Shown here one piece after another: positions 33,731 to 46,065 of a stretch of DNA of 64,000 nucleotides. Source of the DNA: Petrosia ficiformis (taxonomy: Eukaryota > Porifera > Demospongiae > Haplosclerida > Petrosiidae). The translations under genes and the position numbers were made by a program. Position 1 is the first letter of the stretch. Every line of letters begins with the position of its first letter. The DNA lies in the NCBI GenBank assembly GCA_947044365.1, contig OX345636.1, forward strand, positions 7,274,001 through 7,338,000, written 5' to 3'. Below the pieces are notes generated by a model. That model ran no database searches. It saw nothing but the letters and a program-made list of their open reading frames with translations, and was not told the DNA's origin.

Positions 33731-34479
33731 ATGTGAGATTGACAATTTGATATCGTTATGATATATTATTTAAATGATCACCATAATAACTAGATATTAT
33801 CCAATCATGTGTTCCACACCAATAAAACATCTTGTAGGTATCAAACAGTACCTGAAACACCATCAACAACTCATTCAGACTACTACAGTACTAGATCTAT
33901 CTAAAAACTTGCTTTTTATAGCATACTGTACAACAACAGTAATACTCATGAGCACATAAATGGAGCACCTTCTGTTGACATTTACCTCTTTTTACTAACT
34001 CAATTGCTACCTACAAAAGCCTACCAAACACTACTAAATAAGCCATGTATTGACATGAATATTATTTAATTAACTCAATGTTTCAGTATGCAAACAGAAA
34101 TGATTTGTCGTATCATTTTACTGTATTGATATCTAAATACTGATATATCACTGATCCTTAGGTAGTACTCTCATATGTAGTTGGTCTGCACTCATCTAAT
34201 AAATTGATTGTATACAAATATACTTAGCAGTTGTGACTCATTATTATATTTCCATCTGGTTCTATTCATGATATATGTATATTCATGATTTTGTAGATGG
34301 TGCATTTGTTAACATAGCGTACATTAATCTCCTGTGTACCCAGATATGTTGATGAGGTTATTACATTATTGGATAATCTATCTTTCTAGATCACCTGTTG
34401 AGGTAAGTAATGGAAATCTAAATAGTATTCTACATTACCAATGATGATGTTATATTGTTACATATCACTTGTATTATCC

Positions 34480-34489
34480 ACATGTTTAT

Positions 34490-34520
<31 letters not shown>

Positions 34521-35130
34521 ACTGCATCTGTAATAGTAATAGCCTTGCAATAATTTTAATTATTAATTAAAAACGCCCACCTAAGATTAATTAGGAGAGC
34601 ACGTGTATAAGCAGTATTAAGCACATTGTAGGTAAAGTTTTCAAGGGAGTAGGATCTTTTGTAATCCAGTAGGAATGGGCCATTGTTTGACTTCAGGGTT
34701 TTGTAAGTAAGTTATTATTACATGTATTTACTGGTGCATTGGTGAACAGGACTCTATAACCATTTCCAGATATGGATAGAGAGGGGAGGGTTGGGATCCC
34801 ACCAAAGATGTCTTTAAAGCCCCATTTCTGGTTCCCAAGGCCAGACTATCCCTGTCAGGAGTCCAATAACACCAAAGTATCAAAGCATATGTGAATGTGT
34901 TAAAGTTAAGATTGTTAAATACTATTTATTACACTGCTTTTTGTGAAGTAACTAATTGCTAAATCTATACCATATTCTACTATAATCACAATAGTATACA
35001 GACTCTGTAGGCCCACATGCTAAAAGAATAACTACAGACCATCAAATAAAACATGGAAATAAAAAAACAAAAGCATTAGAGCTGAAGAGAGACCTATTAT
35101 GCCTGTCTAGTTTTTCAAGCTTAGCACTTT
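34480..35130 (+). repeat. local duplication unit 1
   Basis: It matches 36452-36501 joined to 37234-37812: gcatctgtaatagtaatagc, then cgcccacctaagattaatta, then atctcaccaaagatg-like text, ending in agctttatc. A (CA)n run lies at 34495-34521. In unit 2 the same sequence is split by the TTA-flanked element at 36502. No coding frame. Confidence 0.8.
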
Positions 35131-35425
35131 AGCTTTATCAGAGAGTACGGTAGTACTCTCTATGTAGGGATGGCACGGAAAAAAAATGGCCGCCCATGCA
35201 TTTCAATTGCAAGTGATGAGCTTAAATCTCTGGTAATATATACACATAAGTTTCTATACACACATGCCTGTTTATATCTAGTGTTTTTATGACTACCAAT
35301 ACCTTCTAGATGGCCGAAGATTATTGTTAAGGTAGAGAACCGGCGAGTGGCAAAACTGGCAAAATCTTCATCATATTAATATTATTTTCCAGACAAATCA
35401 TTTTTTTGTTTGTTGACCTATCACA

Positions 35426-35569
35426 ATGATTCTAGCACCATTCCCGTCGTGTAAAATTCTGGTCGTAAAGTATCGAGATGATATCTTCAGATACTATGAA
35501 AGAAGACAGTCTCAACGACTACAAAGATTTGATCTGGAATTGGACGCCATTTTCCTAAGTGGAATTTAA
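35426..35569 (+). CDS. unidentified 47-codon frame
   Basis: The frame reads MILAPFPSCKILVVKYRDDI, then FRYYERRQSQRLQRFDLELD and AIFLSGI, and a stop. Its amino-acid composition (Arg/Gln/Asp-rich, amphipathic) is unlike the Tyr/Ile/Cys-rich artefacts nearby, and the DNA is less A/T-biased. It ends just before the NRF1-like site. It may be a 3' exon or chance. No family recognised. Confidence 0.2.
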   Translation: MILAPFPSCKILVVKYRDDIFRYYERRQSQRLQRFDLELDAIFLSGI

Positions 35570-35571
35570 TT

Positions 35572-35583
35572 ACGCATGCGCAT
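35572..35583. promoter_or_regulatory. NRF1-like palindromic site
   Basis: ACGCATGCGCAT is close to the NRF1 consensus (YGCGCAYGCGCR). It lies 16 nt upstream of an ATG that opens a 12-codon exon ending at GTGAGT, the arrangement expected of a short-5'UTR housekeeping promoter. A functional promoter is inference. Confidence 0.35.
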
Positions 35584-35598
35584 TTGTATACTCTTAAC

Positions 35599-35634
35599 AT
35601 GGAAGCTGAAAAGGTGGAAGTGTTTGGAACATTT
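35599..35634 (+). CDS. possible first coding exon (12 codons)
   Basis: The frame MEAEKVEVFGTF ends in phase 0 at the strong donor gtgagt (35635). The downstream candidate acceptor (cttcttgtag at 35770) would lead to an early stop, so the partner exon is not identified. Support comes only from the promoter-like upstream motif and the donor. Confidence 0.25.
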
Positions 35635-35971
35635 GTGAGTTTGTGAGCAAATACTAATAATGAATATAATAATTATTAATATTAAAGCAATTGTATAATA
35701 ATATTGTATACTATGATAAGCATTGGAATACTGAATGGTTGACACAGTGACTGACACTACTTCTTGTAGGACTGCAGACAGTGATGTAAGTGAATAGAGA
35801 ATATACATCATCTGTAAGTGAAAGAGAATGATAATCAATACATAAACAAAAGACTGACCTTCATTGATGAACAAATTTTAATGCATTTTTGATTGCATGA
35901 TTTCATAATGATATATAGTATTTCTGCAATCTAAAAAAACATTCACATCGTTTAGAAAAAAATCAATGAAA

Positions 35972-36279
35972 ACAAGAATAATAAAAAACATTTTCAATAA
36001 AAATGAAAGAAGATGTAGGGATGTCAAAACCCAAAAAGCAAGCAAACAAGGTTGGGAAGCTAACTTAGGACCCAAAATTAAACAAACCACTTCCATATAA
36101 CCCTACATAATTACAGCTCTTTGTACAGAGGTGTAAGCACTTATGTAGGGTTATATGGAAGTGGTTTGTTTAATTTTGGGTCCTAAGTTAGCTTCCCAAC
36201 CTTGTTTGCTTGCTTTTTGGGCTTTGACATCCCTACATCTTCTTTCATTTTTATTGAAAATGTTTTTTATTATTCTTGT
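35972..36279. repeat. 139-bp near-perfect inverted repeat (long hairpin)
   Basis: The left arm 35972-36110 and right arm 36141-36279 are ungapped reverse complements with a single mismatch (aaaaccc versus the inverse of gggcttt). The loop is 30 bp (36111-36140). Such identity implies a recent origin or active gene conversion. A transcript would fold into ~139 bp of dsRNA. No target duplication or coding potential is seen. It sits between the two local duplication units. Confidence 0.95.
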
Positions 36280-36302
36280 AAGATATAAATGAGGTGAAGT
36301 AA

Positions 36303-36431
36303 ATGTCAGATACTCGTACCACTGAAGCTTCAGAGGAGAAGTTACCTCCTGACAGAGAGAGGTCTGTCATTCAGTTGGGAGTCAGTCCCCGAGGGTGGCC
36401 TGTTTGTTCAGTTGAAGGCCTGAGGATCTGA
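36303..36431 (+). CDS. small frame MSDTRTTEASEEK, copy 1
   Basis: 42 codons: MSDTRTTEASEEKLPPDRER, then SVIQLGVSPR, then a divergent tail. The copy at 37838-37951 shares the first 30 residues except Q to R, then differs because of small changes after SPR. The sequence looks like a genuine N-terminus (acidic, Ser/Thr-rich), but no downstream exon or domain was recognised. Confidence 0.3.
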   Translation: MSDTRTTEASEEKLPPDRERSVIQLGVSPRGWPVCSVEGLRI

Positions 36432-36501
36432 CAAACACTGTCTCTTTTTTCTAAACACACACACAACAGCATCTGTAATAGTAATAGCCTTGCAATAATT
36501 A

Positions 36502-37233
36502 CCCTCGCCGCGTAGTGTAGGCGGAAGGGTACGGTAGTCGTTTTGTCTGTGTGTCTGTCTGTTAGCACTTTTTCTGGAAAAATAACAATTCAAATGGGGT
36601 ACTTGTAGACTTCAAATTATACAAGGAAAAAAAAGTAACGTAGGAATTCTTCTAAAACCTTTTGGTTCTAAAGTTATGACAATTTCTATAACTCACAGTT
36701 ACCATTTCACAACTTTAAGATGAAACGAGGGCAATAACGAGAATAAATATGGACACACAAAACACAAGTGATCCTGTTTCATGGCTGTCGCTAGCCAAGA
36801 AACACTTCAAACCAAAAACAATCGAGGTAATGGTTGCTACTACACCACCATTGATGCAAGATAGAAAGCTACCTAGCTCCACCTACAGGTATGTGCATAC
36901 GTCATGTACTAAACACGTGGTAGAGGCGATTCAATAGTCAATACGTTTTCACATGGAGACTTTAGAGGTAGACTTGAGAATTAGATGTAAGATATAATTA
37001 TAATATACAAATTATACATTTCATTGATATCCTTATTTTGTCTTTTAGAATAATTTTATAAAGTTATAACAGTTTTAATTAATGCCCATAAATGTTTTTC
37101 AAATTTATATATCTATTCCATGTAACAAAAGTATTGTTTGTTTCATACACAAACTTTATTATAATTTGAAAAAAATTGTAGTGCTTTGTATTACTTTGCC
37201 ATGTAGGCGAGGGTCCCGTCCCGACGGCGCTCG
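36502..37233 (+). mobile_element. GC-ended TTA-flanked element, copy 4
   Basis: It starts ccctcgccgcgtagtgtagg and ends cccgacggcgctcg. The left flank is TTA, the right is TTT (one change). The empty site is seen in local duplication unit 1 (tgcaataattttaattatt at 34549). It contains the sister of the 62-codon frame. Confidence 0.8.
36749..36937 (+). CDS. 62-codon frame inside the TTA-flanked element, sister copy
   Basis: It begins MDTQNTSDPVSWLSLAKKHF and ends KHVVEAIQ, with the same length as 16120-16308. Differences are few and the frame is intact in both copies. No domain recognised. Whether it is under selection depends on synonymous versus replacement changes across more copies. Confidence 0.35.
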   Translation: MDTQNTSDPVSWLSLAKKHFKPKTIEVMVATTPPLMQDRKLPSSTYRYVHTSCTKHVVEAIQ

Positions 37234-37837
37234 TTTTAATTATTAATTAAAAATGCCCACCTAAGATTAATTAGGAGAGCACATGTGTATAAGCACATGG
37301 TAGGTAAGGGAGTAGGATCTTTTGTAATCCAGTAGGAATGGGCCATTGTTTGACTTCAGGGTTTTGTAAGTAAGTTATTATTACATGTATTTACTGGTGC
37401 ATTGGTGAACAGGACTCTATAAGCATTTCCAGATACGGATAGAGAGGGGAGGGTTGGGATCCCACCAAAGATGTCTTTAAAGCCCCATTTCTGGTTCCCA
37501 AGACCAGACTATCCCTGTCAATAGTCTAGTAACACCAAAGCATCAAAGCATATGTGAATGTGTTAAAAGTTAAGATTGTTAAATACTATTTATGACACTG
37601 CTTTTTGTTAAGTAGCTAATTGCTAATCTATACCACATTTTTTTTACTATAATCAACAAAGCATATAGATTCTGTAAACCTGCATGCTAAAATAATAACA
37701 ACAGACCATCAAGATGAGTTGAATAATACATGAAAATAGAAAACAAAAGCACAAGAGCTGAAGAGAGACCTACTATGCCTGTTTAGTTTTTTAAGCTTAG
37801 CACTTTAGTTTTATAGGATATCAATGAAATGAAGTAA

Positions 37838-37951
37838 ATGTCAGATACTCGTACCACTGAAGCTTCAGAGGAGAAGTTACCTCCTGACAGAGAGAGGTCT
37901 GTTATTCGGTTGGGAGTCAGTCCCCGTACGGCCGCCTGTTTGTTCAGTTGA
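37838..37951 (+). CDS. small frame MSDTRTTEASEEK, copy 2
   Basis: 37 codons, sharing MSDTRTTEASEEKLPPDRER and SVI(R)LGVSPR with 36303-36431, then TAACLFS and a stop. It lies at the right edge of the local duplication. Same caveats as copy 1. Confidence 0.3.
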   Translation: MSDTRTTEASEEKLPPDRERSVIRLGVSPRTAACLFS

Positions 37952-38639
37952 TGGCCTGAGGATCTGGCAAACACTGTCTATCTTTTTTCTAAACACGCAC
38001 GCATACATGTATCATGTAGTCTAATAAATCCCTCATTTTACATGTACATGTACATATTATATATTCTAATACACCCCTAATTTTACAATTACATATACAT
38101 ATCATATAGTCTAATACATCCCTCGTATACATTTACATGTACATATCATATAGTCTAATACATCCCTCATTTTACATGTACATGCACATATAGTCTAATA
38201 CATCCCTCATATACATTTACATAATTATACATACAGTAGTAGATGTAGCTATACCTGCAAACCTCTAAATTCATTCAAAAGCCGGGTAATTAATGCAAAT
38301 ATCAATTGTATTCTCTCTATCAGTTGTGATCAGGTTGCTACCTTCAACTCAAAGGTAGTGAGTTCTTCCCCTAGGTACAGTTTCCTCTACTCATCCAGGT
38401 TACATCTATACAAAGCTATGTTGCACAACACTTGTTTTCATTCTATCATATGATTGTTGATGTGATAGTTGATTTTGTAGGGTTACCTTACAATCCAACA
38501 AAGCTACTCACTATATTACAGTTCCCCATACCCTCCTGTTCCAAACATAGGAGAGGTTACACAACTTACACTTGCCAGACTATGGAGAAGGTTGTATTAA
38601 TTGCACTCTTTCACTCACATACACACAAACACATACTCA

Positions 38640-38769
38640 CTCTCTCTCTCTCTCTTTTCTCTATCTCTATCTCTCTTTTGGGTTCCCATTTCAGGCTTGA
38701 TACTGACTTTTCTTTTACTTCACAAACTACAGATGAAGATCAAGTTATCAGAATACGCAATAACAATTA
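38640..38769 (+). other. possible terminal exon
   Basis: A pyrimidine-rich run (ctctctctctctct...ttttgggttcccatttcag, 38641-38693) precedes a frame reading LDTDFSFTSQTTDEDQVIRI, then RNNN and a stop at 38768. The residues are plausible for a C-terminus, but no family is recognised and no upstream exon is confirmed. Confidence 0.25.
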
Positions 38770-39376
38770 ACAAAACATCATAACAAGCAATTTATCAGTT
38801 TTCATGATTTTATGTGTTTATTAAATATTATAATTATACTTATAAATCATTGTGGTGTTTATATATAGTACTGAAAATATGGGCACTGTCTTGGTGTGAT
38901 AATACCATCATCAGTTTGTCCAGCCCCACCTCTGCAGATATTTTAAATTGCAAGCAAGGTAGATACTAGGTGGAGCTAATTTAGAGCTATGACGTCATGC
39001 AAACTATTTCAAAGTTGAAAAACATTAATTTAAGATTTCCTGGAAATTCCTGCTGTTAAAGCTTCAATTTACAATTATGAAAAGTCCTGAATCTGATATA
39101 TCTCTAGTGCTGTGAACAAGACTATTGTGAGTACTATATAAAATTATTATCTACCATATATACGTAGCATACTATATATGATAGACTATTGATATGGTAT
39201 TAAAGTAATTAAGACAGGTTATAGTGATGAGTGATATGATACCAAATTACTTTAATTATATTAAATACCACTGCTTCAGTAATCTATACTTAGTTATATG
39301 TGGCCACTAACCATGTGGTCACTGATCATGGATACATTACCGAGTATGCACAGTTCTCCAGTAACTACAATATGTA

Positions 39377-39607
39377 AATATCAGACACTAGGTACCTAAT
39401 ATGAAAAGTCCCTAGTAACCATATATCAAACACTAGGTACCTAATATGAAAAGTCCCTAGTAACCATATATCAGACACTAGGTACCTAATATGAAAAGTC
39501 CCTAGTAACCATATATCAGACACTAGGTACCTAATATGAAAAGTCCCTAGTAACCATATATCAGACACTAGGTACCTAATATGAAAGAAAAGTCCCTAGT
39601 AACCATA
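39377..39607. repeat. 45-bp tandem repeat, about five copies, split by a MITE
   Basis: The unit contains atatcagacactaggtacct and aatatgaaaagtccctagta. The array resumes with a degenerate unit after the 225-bp MITE ends at 39840, and looser copies continue to ~40070. Confidence 0.9.
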
Positions 39608-39615
39608 TATCAAAC

Positions 39616-39840
39616 CAGTGTTTTTGATAAGCTCATATGGTGCACTATTGGCTCAAAGAGCTTCTTATTTGTCACTGCATAGTTCTCTCTTTGAGCCAGT
39701 GGCGCAGTTAATTATGATTATATTGTCACCAACAGCCTTAACTCTTAGTTAACTGGCCCGAGATGTATTCTCAAAGGCTAACATGACTAATCATTTTTGA
39801 ACCAATTTGGCCCAAGCTTCAAAACTTATCAAAAACTCTG
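39616..39840. mobile_element. 225-bp hAT-type MITE, third copy
   Basis: Ends CAGTGTTTTTGATAAGCT and AACTTATCAAAAACTCTG; flanks TATCAAAC and TATCAGAC (7 of 8 match). It inserted into the 45-bp array. Exactly 225 bp, like the other two copies. Confidence 0.8.
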
Positions 39841-40301
39841 TATCAGACACTAGTTACCTAATATGAAAAGTCCCTAGCAACCATATGTTAGACACTACAT
39901 ACATAACTAGGTAACTATATCAATATATTGCAACATGAATAGTCACTAGCAACCATGCAGTGTAATGATCTATCTACATTTCTTGTCACTGTCAATAATT
40001 AACATGATAAGTCCTTAGCAACCATATATCAATCAGGTAACTAACATGAAAGGGTCTTAGCAACCATATAATATTATAATATCTACATGTACATGTATGT
40101 TATGTTATGTTATACTAATTAAAGCTAAAGTGATATCTGGGATAAAGGTATTTATTACAGATGAGTTTAATGGGAAATATTAACATTTAAACTTCAAATG
40201 TAAAATTTATGCTTCAGGAGACAACAAGGTATGTGCTATGGCAAGAAGAGAGTTTATGAATGGGTGTGTTCTTCTATGGAATCAACATGATGATGAAGAA
40301 T

Positions 40302-40672
40302 AAATGGCACAGGTACAGTACATGTATAAATGGCACAGGTACAGTACATGTATAAATGGCACAGGTACAGTACATGTATAAATAGTACAGGTACAGTACA
40401 TGTATAAATGGCACAGGTACAGTACATGTATAAATGGCACAGGTACAGTACATGTATAAATGGCACAGGTACAGTACATGTATAAATGGCACAGGTACAG
40501 TACATGTATAAATGGTACAGGTACAGTACATGTATAAATGGTACAGGTACAGTACATGTATAAATGGCACAGGTACAGTACATGTATAAATGGTATAGGT
40601 ACAGTACATGTATAAATGGCACAGGTACAGTACATGTATAAATGGCACAGGTACAGTACATGTATAAATGGT
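40302..40672. repeat. 26-bp minisatellite, about 14 copies
   Basis: The unit is ataaatggcacaggtacagt plus acatgt. Variants are ggtaca and agtaca in place of ggcaca. Three minus-strand frames are open through it because the unit lacks stops; these are not genes. Confidence 0.95.
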
Positions 40673-40759
40673 AGGTTTTTAGCTTTAGGCAATTAAATAT
40701 CATGCTTTTTATGGATTTTGATCCATACCACAATATATAATATCCTTGATATTTAGTCA

Positions 40760-41760
40760 CATGATTACATGTTAATAGTCATGTCTATAAACTACAAATA
40801 TAAAATACACACTTTGTCACAAACAATTACTAAATTTTGCTACCTTGAAATATTCCACTATACAGTCTAAGTCCTTGATGTCTACGGTACTTATAGTATT
40901 CCAACATTATCGATACTCTTTCTTCTATATTGGTCGTTTACGATACCATATTACATGTCCTGTTTTGCTACTGCATATACATAAACTCACATAAAGTTTC
41001 ACATATTTAACTGATTTTGTATAAAATTAGATGTTTATCTAACCACATTCATTATGTACATGTGCATTATCAAATATCAATATTATACCATTGATAATGA
41101 TTCCTAAACTACTCGGTATTGTATGAAAGTGATAATTATTGGTATCACCCAGCTCTACTATATGTACATGTACAAACAAATATCATGTGTTTAATAGTAT
41201 GAATATGTATTACGCAGTCTCATTACAATACATCATGTGAATTAGATATTATGTGACTCCTTTTAAGTCTTGCATTTGTATCCACTACATGAGTTAATAT
41301 TAATAATGTGTAGATATCCTCATTCATAACTATCATCGTGTGATTCTGAATCACTAGTTAATAAAGTGTATATAGATGTCCTCAATCATAATTAATAATT
41401 AATATCACATGACTCATTATAAGTATATATTATCACCCAGATACTGGGAAATGTCACCAGTTAGACACACTAGTATTACCATAAGTCTGAAGGATGAGTG
41501 GCAATACATGTAATACATACATCATAATTATGATCATGTGACTCATTATAATTTATGTTATTAATTAGTGTTAATATTATATTTTAATCAAACAACTATA
41601 AAATAGTACAATGAATAACTAATAAAATTATAATAATAATTATAGATAGTGTTTTTATTAGATGTACAATCACTTTATATAATTATAAGAAACAACTATA
41701 AAATATAATATAATTATAACATTATAAATTATTGAGTAACTATTAAATATAATAGTGTTT
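40760..41760. other. gene-free A/T-rich stretch
   Basis: No gene, transposon boundary or array recognised. It precedes the terminal MATH exon on the minus strand, so it may include the 3' UTR. aataaa-like signals on the minus strand occur just beyond 41760 (for example tttatt near 41650). Confidence 0.5.
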
Positions 41761-41761
41761 A

Positions 41762-42282
41762 TTAGGAATACACAATAACTTTAGATACTACAAAACACAA
41801 TACATCATTATTAATATATTCAGTGTTATTAGTAATATTATAATATAAATCACTGTGTGATATGAACTGATAATAACCCAATCCACCAGGAGCTGTGTCT
41901 CCTTCCATTACTCTCTCACGATACTCTATATCATAACTATCATTGAAGTCGAGAATCGTCTCCACATGTCCCTTATCCTCCCTCCAATTAAGTAATCGAA
42001 TAGTGGTATCACACTTGAAGGGCCATGTTAATATATCATCATTTTCACCCTTCATGAGGTACACACCCACAGTAACATGTGTACCTTTACCACTACCATC
42101 ACCATTAGCATCTACTCTTAACTTTAGCTTGTATCCATCAGGTCCAGTATAGAATGGTTTACTCGTCCATTGATCACTAACTCTTTTATGCTCAGAGAAG
42201 TTATGCATGGATAGTGTACATGGAGGGAGGAGATAGGGAGATTCAGTTCCTGGAGTAATATACCAACTTGGTACTTCGGGAC
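41762..42282 (-). CDS. TRAF-type MATH domain, terminal exon
   Basis: The acceptor ttattag precedes a phase-1 exon that starts PEVPSWYITPGTESPYLLPP, then reads MHNFSEHKRVSDQWTSKPFY, GPDGYKLKLRVDANGDGSGK, VGVYLMKGENDDILTWPFK, LLNWREDKGHVETILDFND and QFISHSDLYY, ending VSKVIVYS at stop 41762. The blocks GYKL.LRVDANG, LMKGE.D..L.WPF, LLNWRED and FI.HSDL are diagnostic for the C-terminal MATH domain of TRAF proteins, which binds receptor tails and trimerises. No RING or zinc fingers were found. The same WY..P.T.SP.LLPP linker precedes the MATH exon at 46066, so this is probably the last of several MATH modules in one gene or gene cluster. Confidence 0.85.
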
Positions 42283-45200
42283 CTAATAAATAATAATAAT
42301 TAATTATAATAATTCTAATTATAAGTATATGTATTTCATTTCCAGTAACAGACAGTGATGATTATGTCACTAGTACATGTTGTTTATACTGTAGTGAATA
42401 TATTTACAAGTTATATTACATGTTTACAAGACTCATGTAGTGTTTCTATATTAATATAATATCAAGTATTATCACTAATATAATAATGTAAACATGTTAT
42501 TATAATGTGATGAGTACTAAACTATAATATATCACATTATGATATTTCATGTTCTTTATACTAGGAACTAGATAATTATGATGTATATATCACAAGATGA
42601 TATAAATATATTATTATATTTTATATCATCTAGTGTTATATCATGAATGAATCATACTTTTGATATTTTTAGTGTCTGGATATTCATATTTATAATGTAA
42701 AGTAATGTATTACCTCATTATATTGATTTAAGTAACTACTAACTAACAGACTTAGTGTTTATATTATCTGTTCAGTACTATACAAGATAAGAAATATGAA
42801 GACAATCATCATCTATCATCATTTTATTATAATTATTGATTTGACTAGTTCAGTTTATGTGCAGATATAAAATGAATATCCTAACATTAAAAATCCATTC
42901 AGATATATAGTAATTAAATGAATATTCAGATAGAATGGATATTCATTCCAGTCCTAGTACATAGTCATATAGAATATTAATATCATTATGATAGAAGGGC
43001 AAAGGTTGGTTGTGTTCAAATACAAATGTTCATCATAGTGTGGTTGTATTGAATGAGATTATTAACACAAAACATGTGATCCATCCTACAACTGATAGTT
43101 GTGTATATTAATAAACACTGAGTGTAGTATAAATATATTTGAATCAGTTCAGTGAATAGTGAAGAGTACATTTCACTGAATATAAATGTAATTATACACA
43201 TGTAATGATAAATCATTCATATTAGTATAGTAACATATTATAATCAAAACTAAACCTATTAAATTATATTAATGATTATAATAATTACATAATGTGATGA
43301 TCATAATCATAACCAGTATTCTTATTATTAAATCACTACATGTCTTGTAATATACTATAGTATAAAACTATTATATATGAAGTTATCACATTATTCATTA
43401 GCTAACTGTAAACTACAAGACAATGTATAAACATGACTATGAATATAATTATGATGTAATTATCATTTGTTATCTCTATAGATATCTGTCTCCTGATTTT
43501 ATAAGGAACATACTTCAGGGAAATACTACCTGGTACCTGGATTAAAATGGTTGCTCATATCAGAGGAAATTGTAGGTATGGTTCATATAATATATACATG
43601 TACTATGGATGATGATGTCATACTAAATTACGTGCTTCTAAAATATAAATTAAGTAGTACTGCTACAGCAATAAAAGCAATGGTGAGAAGATATAGCTCT
43701 ATAAAGATGAAGCCTTGTTTTTTAAATACTGAATCTAACAATTCTTGTCATGACTTTGCTGCACAAATTGCCAGTAGCCTACCATGTTAATGAGAATAAT
43801 ACATTTGTAAGGTAACAGGTGATGTTATTTTCCTACTACACAGACTATTAATGTGTCTATCCAGGTTCATTTAACAGACAGATTTCATAACTCATAATGT
43901 CTGAATGAGTTATGAGTAGATATCTAATGAATCTTAATAGTCATGATGAATATATTATACATGTAATAAAAATAATTGTGAATGCCAACATTTATATCCA
44001 CAACAATATTGACATAGCATAAGATATACTATGTTGTCATAGCAACATAATTGATTTTGTAGGAGGTATATCACTCCTGTTTGCAGATATATAACTAGGA
44101 CTATGTATACATGTAGATAATAATAATTTATACATGTCTATATTATGTATTTCATACCAGAAGCTCATGAAAGGGAATGACTCCCACACAAATTATAGTA
44201 ATTACACAAGTGATGTTTCTTATCCTAGTATCCAGTTTAGGTTACATGTTCCTATTATATCTATAGTAACTACCTGTCCATGTGGTATACATGTGTTTTA
44301 TACATTTTGTATGTATCTATTAGTTAAAATAAGACATGCTAAATTCTATCAAATCAAATTTCAAAGTCTGTATGTATTTATCTTAAGTTCAGTACAATCA
44401 TCTGTGTCTCATTATATTTGTATGGAAATACTGTTGATGAGCTTCTGTGTGTTACTATACACATCTGTACTTTATAATCAATAGTATGTGGTTAGTTATA
44501 TCTTGTGTTAGGGATATATGTACATGTAATAATTATAATCTTCTCCTATCTTGATCACTAGCTGTGTGGTAATGATTCACTATATCTATAGTCCTGGTAA
44601 CAGGATCAATTGAAATATATGATTTTTCTAGAATTGATAATTGAATTTGGTCATTCCAATCAAACTTATAATCACACCTAAGCTCATAAAGGAATCATAC
44701 ATACATCTTGATAGCTAGTCGAGGTGGACTATAACTGAAATGATTTAATTGCAAACATTCCTGTCTTATTGCCTGGACTATAGACACAGTGGTTTGATTT
44801 TACATGTACATGTACATTGTATGACATGAGTGTATGGGAATGAGACTGTGTAATAATACATGTACGTATGTCATATGAACAGATGTTGTATATTCTCAGT
44901 ATATTAATACTCTTATCTACAAGTACATGTAACTTGTGATATTTACTAGTAACATAATTATAAAGTCTATAAAGACACATTAGTTTACTAAATCATATAC
45001 ATGTATATACTCAGGAGCGCATGAACCCCTCCGAAGGTGGGGAAGGAGCGTACAACTGCAAACACTAAGCAAACAAGGTGGAGGCGCTACGTGGCTGACA
45101 ATACACAAAATTAAATCATATTGGTAGTTAGGAATTAGATAAGCTTTTTGGGTTCATTGTTAATTATAAATGAAATGGTAATGTACAGACCAGAAGTAGA

Positions 45201-46065
45201 CAAAACAGGAGTAGATAGAACACAACAAGTCAATATCAAGTATAATAGATAATGAGTATGTGTTTAATTAATCACATGATGTATATAACAATTATGTGTA
45301 AGAAACAAAATGGTTTGTGTAATTTGTGTTGATACAATTTATATTACATAAAGTGTGTGTATTAAATATAAAACAATGAATCATGTCAAATATGTAAATA
45401 TCAACTTGTAAATTTCATGTTCTTCTCTTATAATTATAATTATCACTAATTACAATCCAATTATCTGTACATCACTAATTATAGTATTATAAATCTCTTC
45501 CTGATGTTACATGTAATCATAATATTGTCCTGATTCATGTACTCCTGTTTCATATAATCACATTTCATCTACTAATTAATTTCCATTTATATATTATATA
45601 TGAGTCTGGTTGAGTTATTATGTGTACAAGACAGTATCTAGAGACATGTATCTGTATCCCAACTGATACACAAGGTTTAGAGAGGATTAAAGTTTGTGAG
45701 ATTATTCTGCTTATAATTATATTAAAATTAATGATAATACATGAATTACAAGTAGATGAAATGTGAGTAGACAAAACAGGAGTAGATGAACCTGTTCTAA
45801 ATAGTAATCATGAGAGGTGACATTATTAGTAAACTTATTATAATATCAGTTACATAACATAATAATAATTGATACAGATAACAGCTGATAATGATTACTG
45901 ATCCAATTATCAATACTTCACTAATTCAATATTATTATCAAACATGTGATGTACTAGTTATGTAATTTTAATAATGTGTGTAATAATATCATGTTACTAC
46001 AAAGGGTCTATATGTATACATGTACATGTATGTAATGTTATATAATATACAATATGTTTTATTAC
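42283..46065 (-). other. 3.8-kb gap between MATH exons
   Basis: Presumed intron or intergenic DNA. It is very A/T-rich with poor coding signal. Small open frames at 43551-43790 and 44134-44484 (plus strand) show no recognisable domain and I do not call them genes. No transposon ends seen. Confidence 0.5.

Noticed and set aside
38300..38420. Second tRNA-derived SINE head (ctaccttcaactcaaaggtag with gagttc)
   Set aside because: An anticodon-arm-like hairpin is visible, but the B box is too divergent and no tail or duplication is seen.
40254..40760. Three overlapping minus-strand frames of 124-168 codons
   Set aside because: 26-bp tandem repeat with no stop in any minus frame, and no coding composition.
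43551..44484. Plus-strand frames of 79 and 116 codons between MATH exons
   Set aside because: No recognisable domain, A/T-driven composition, no splice context.
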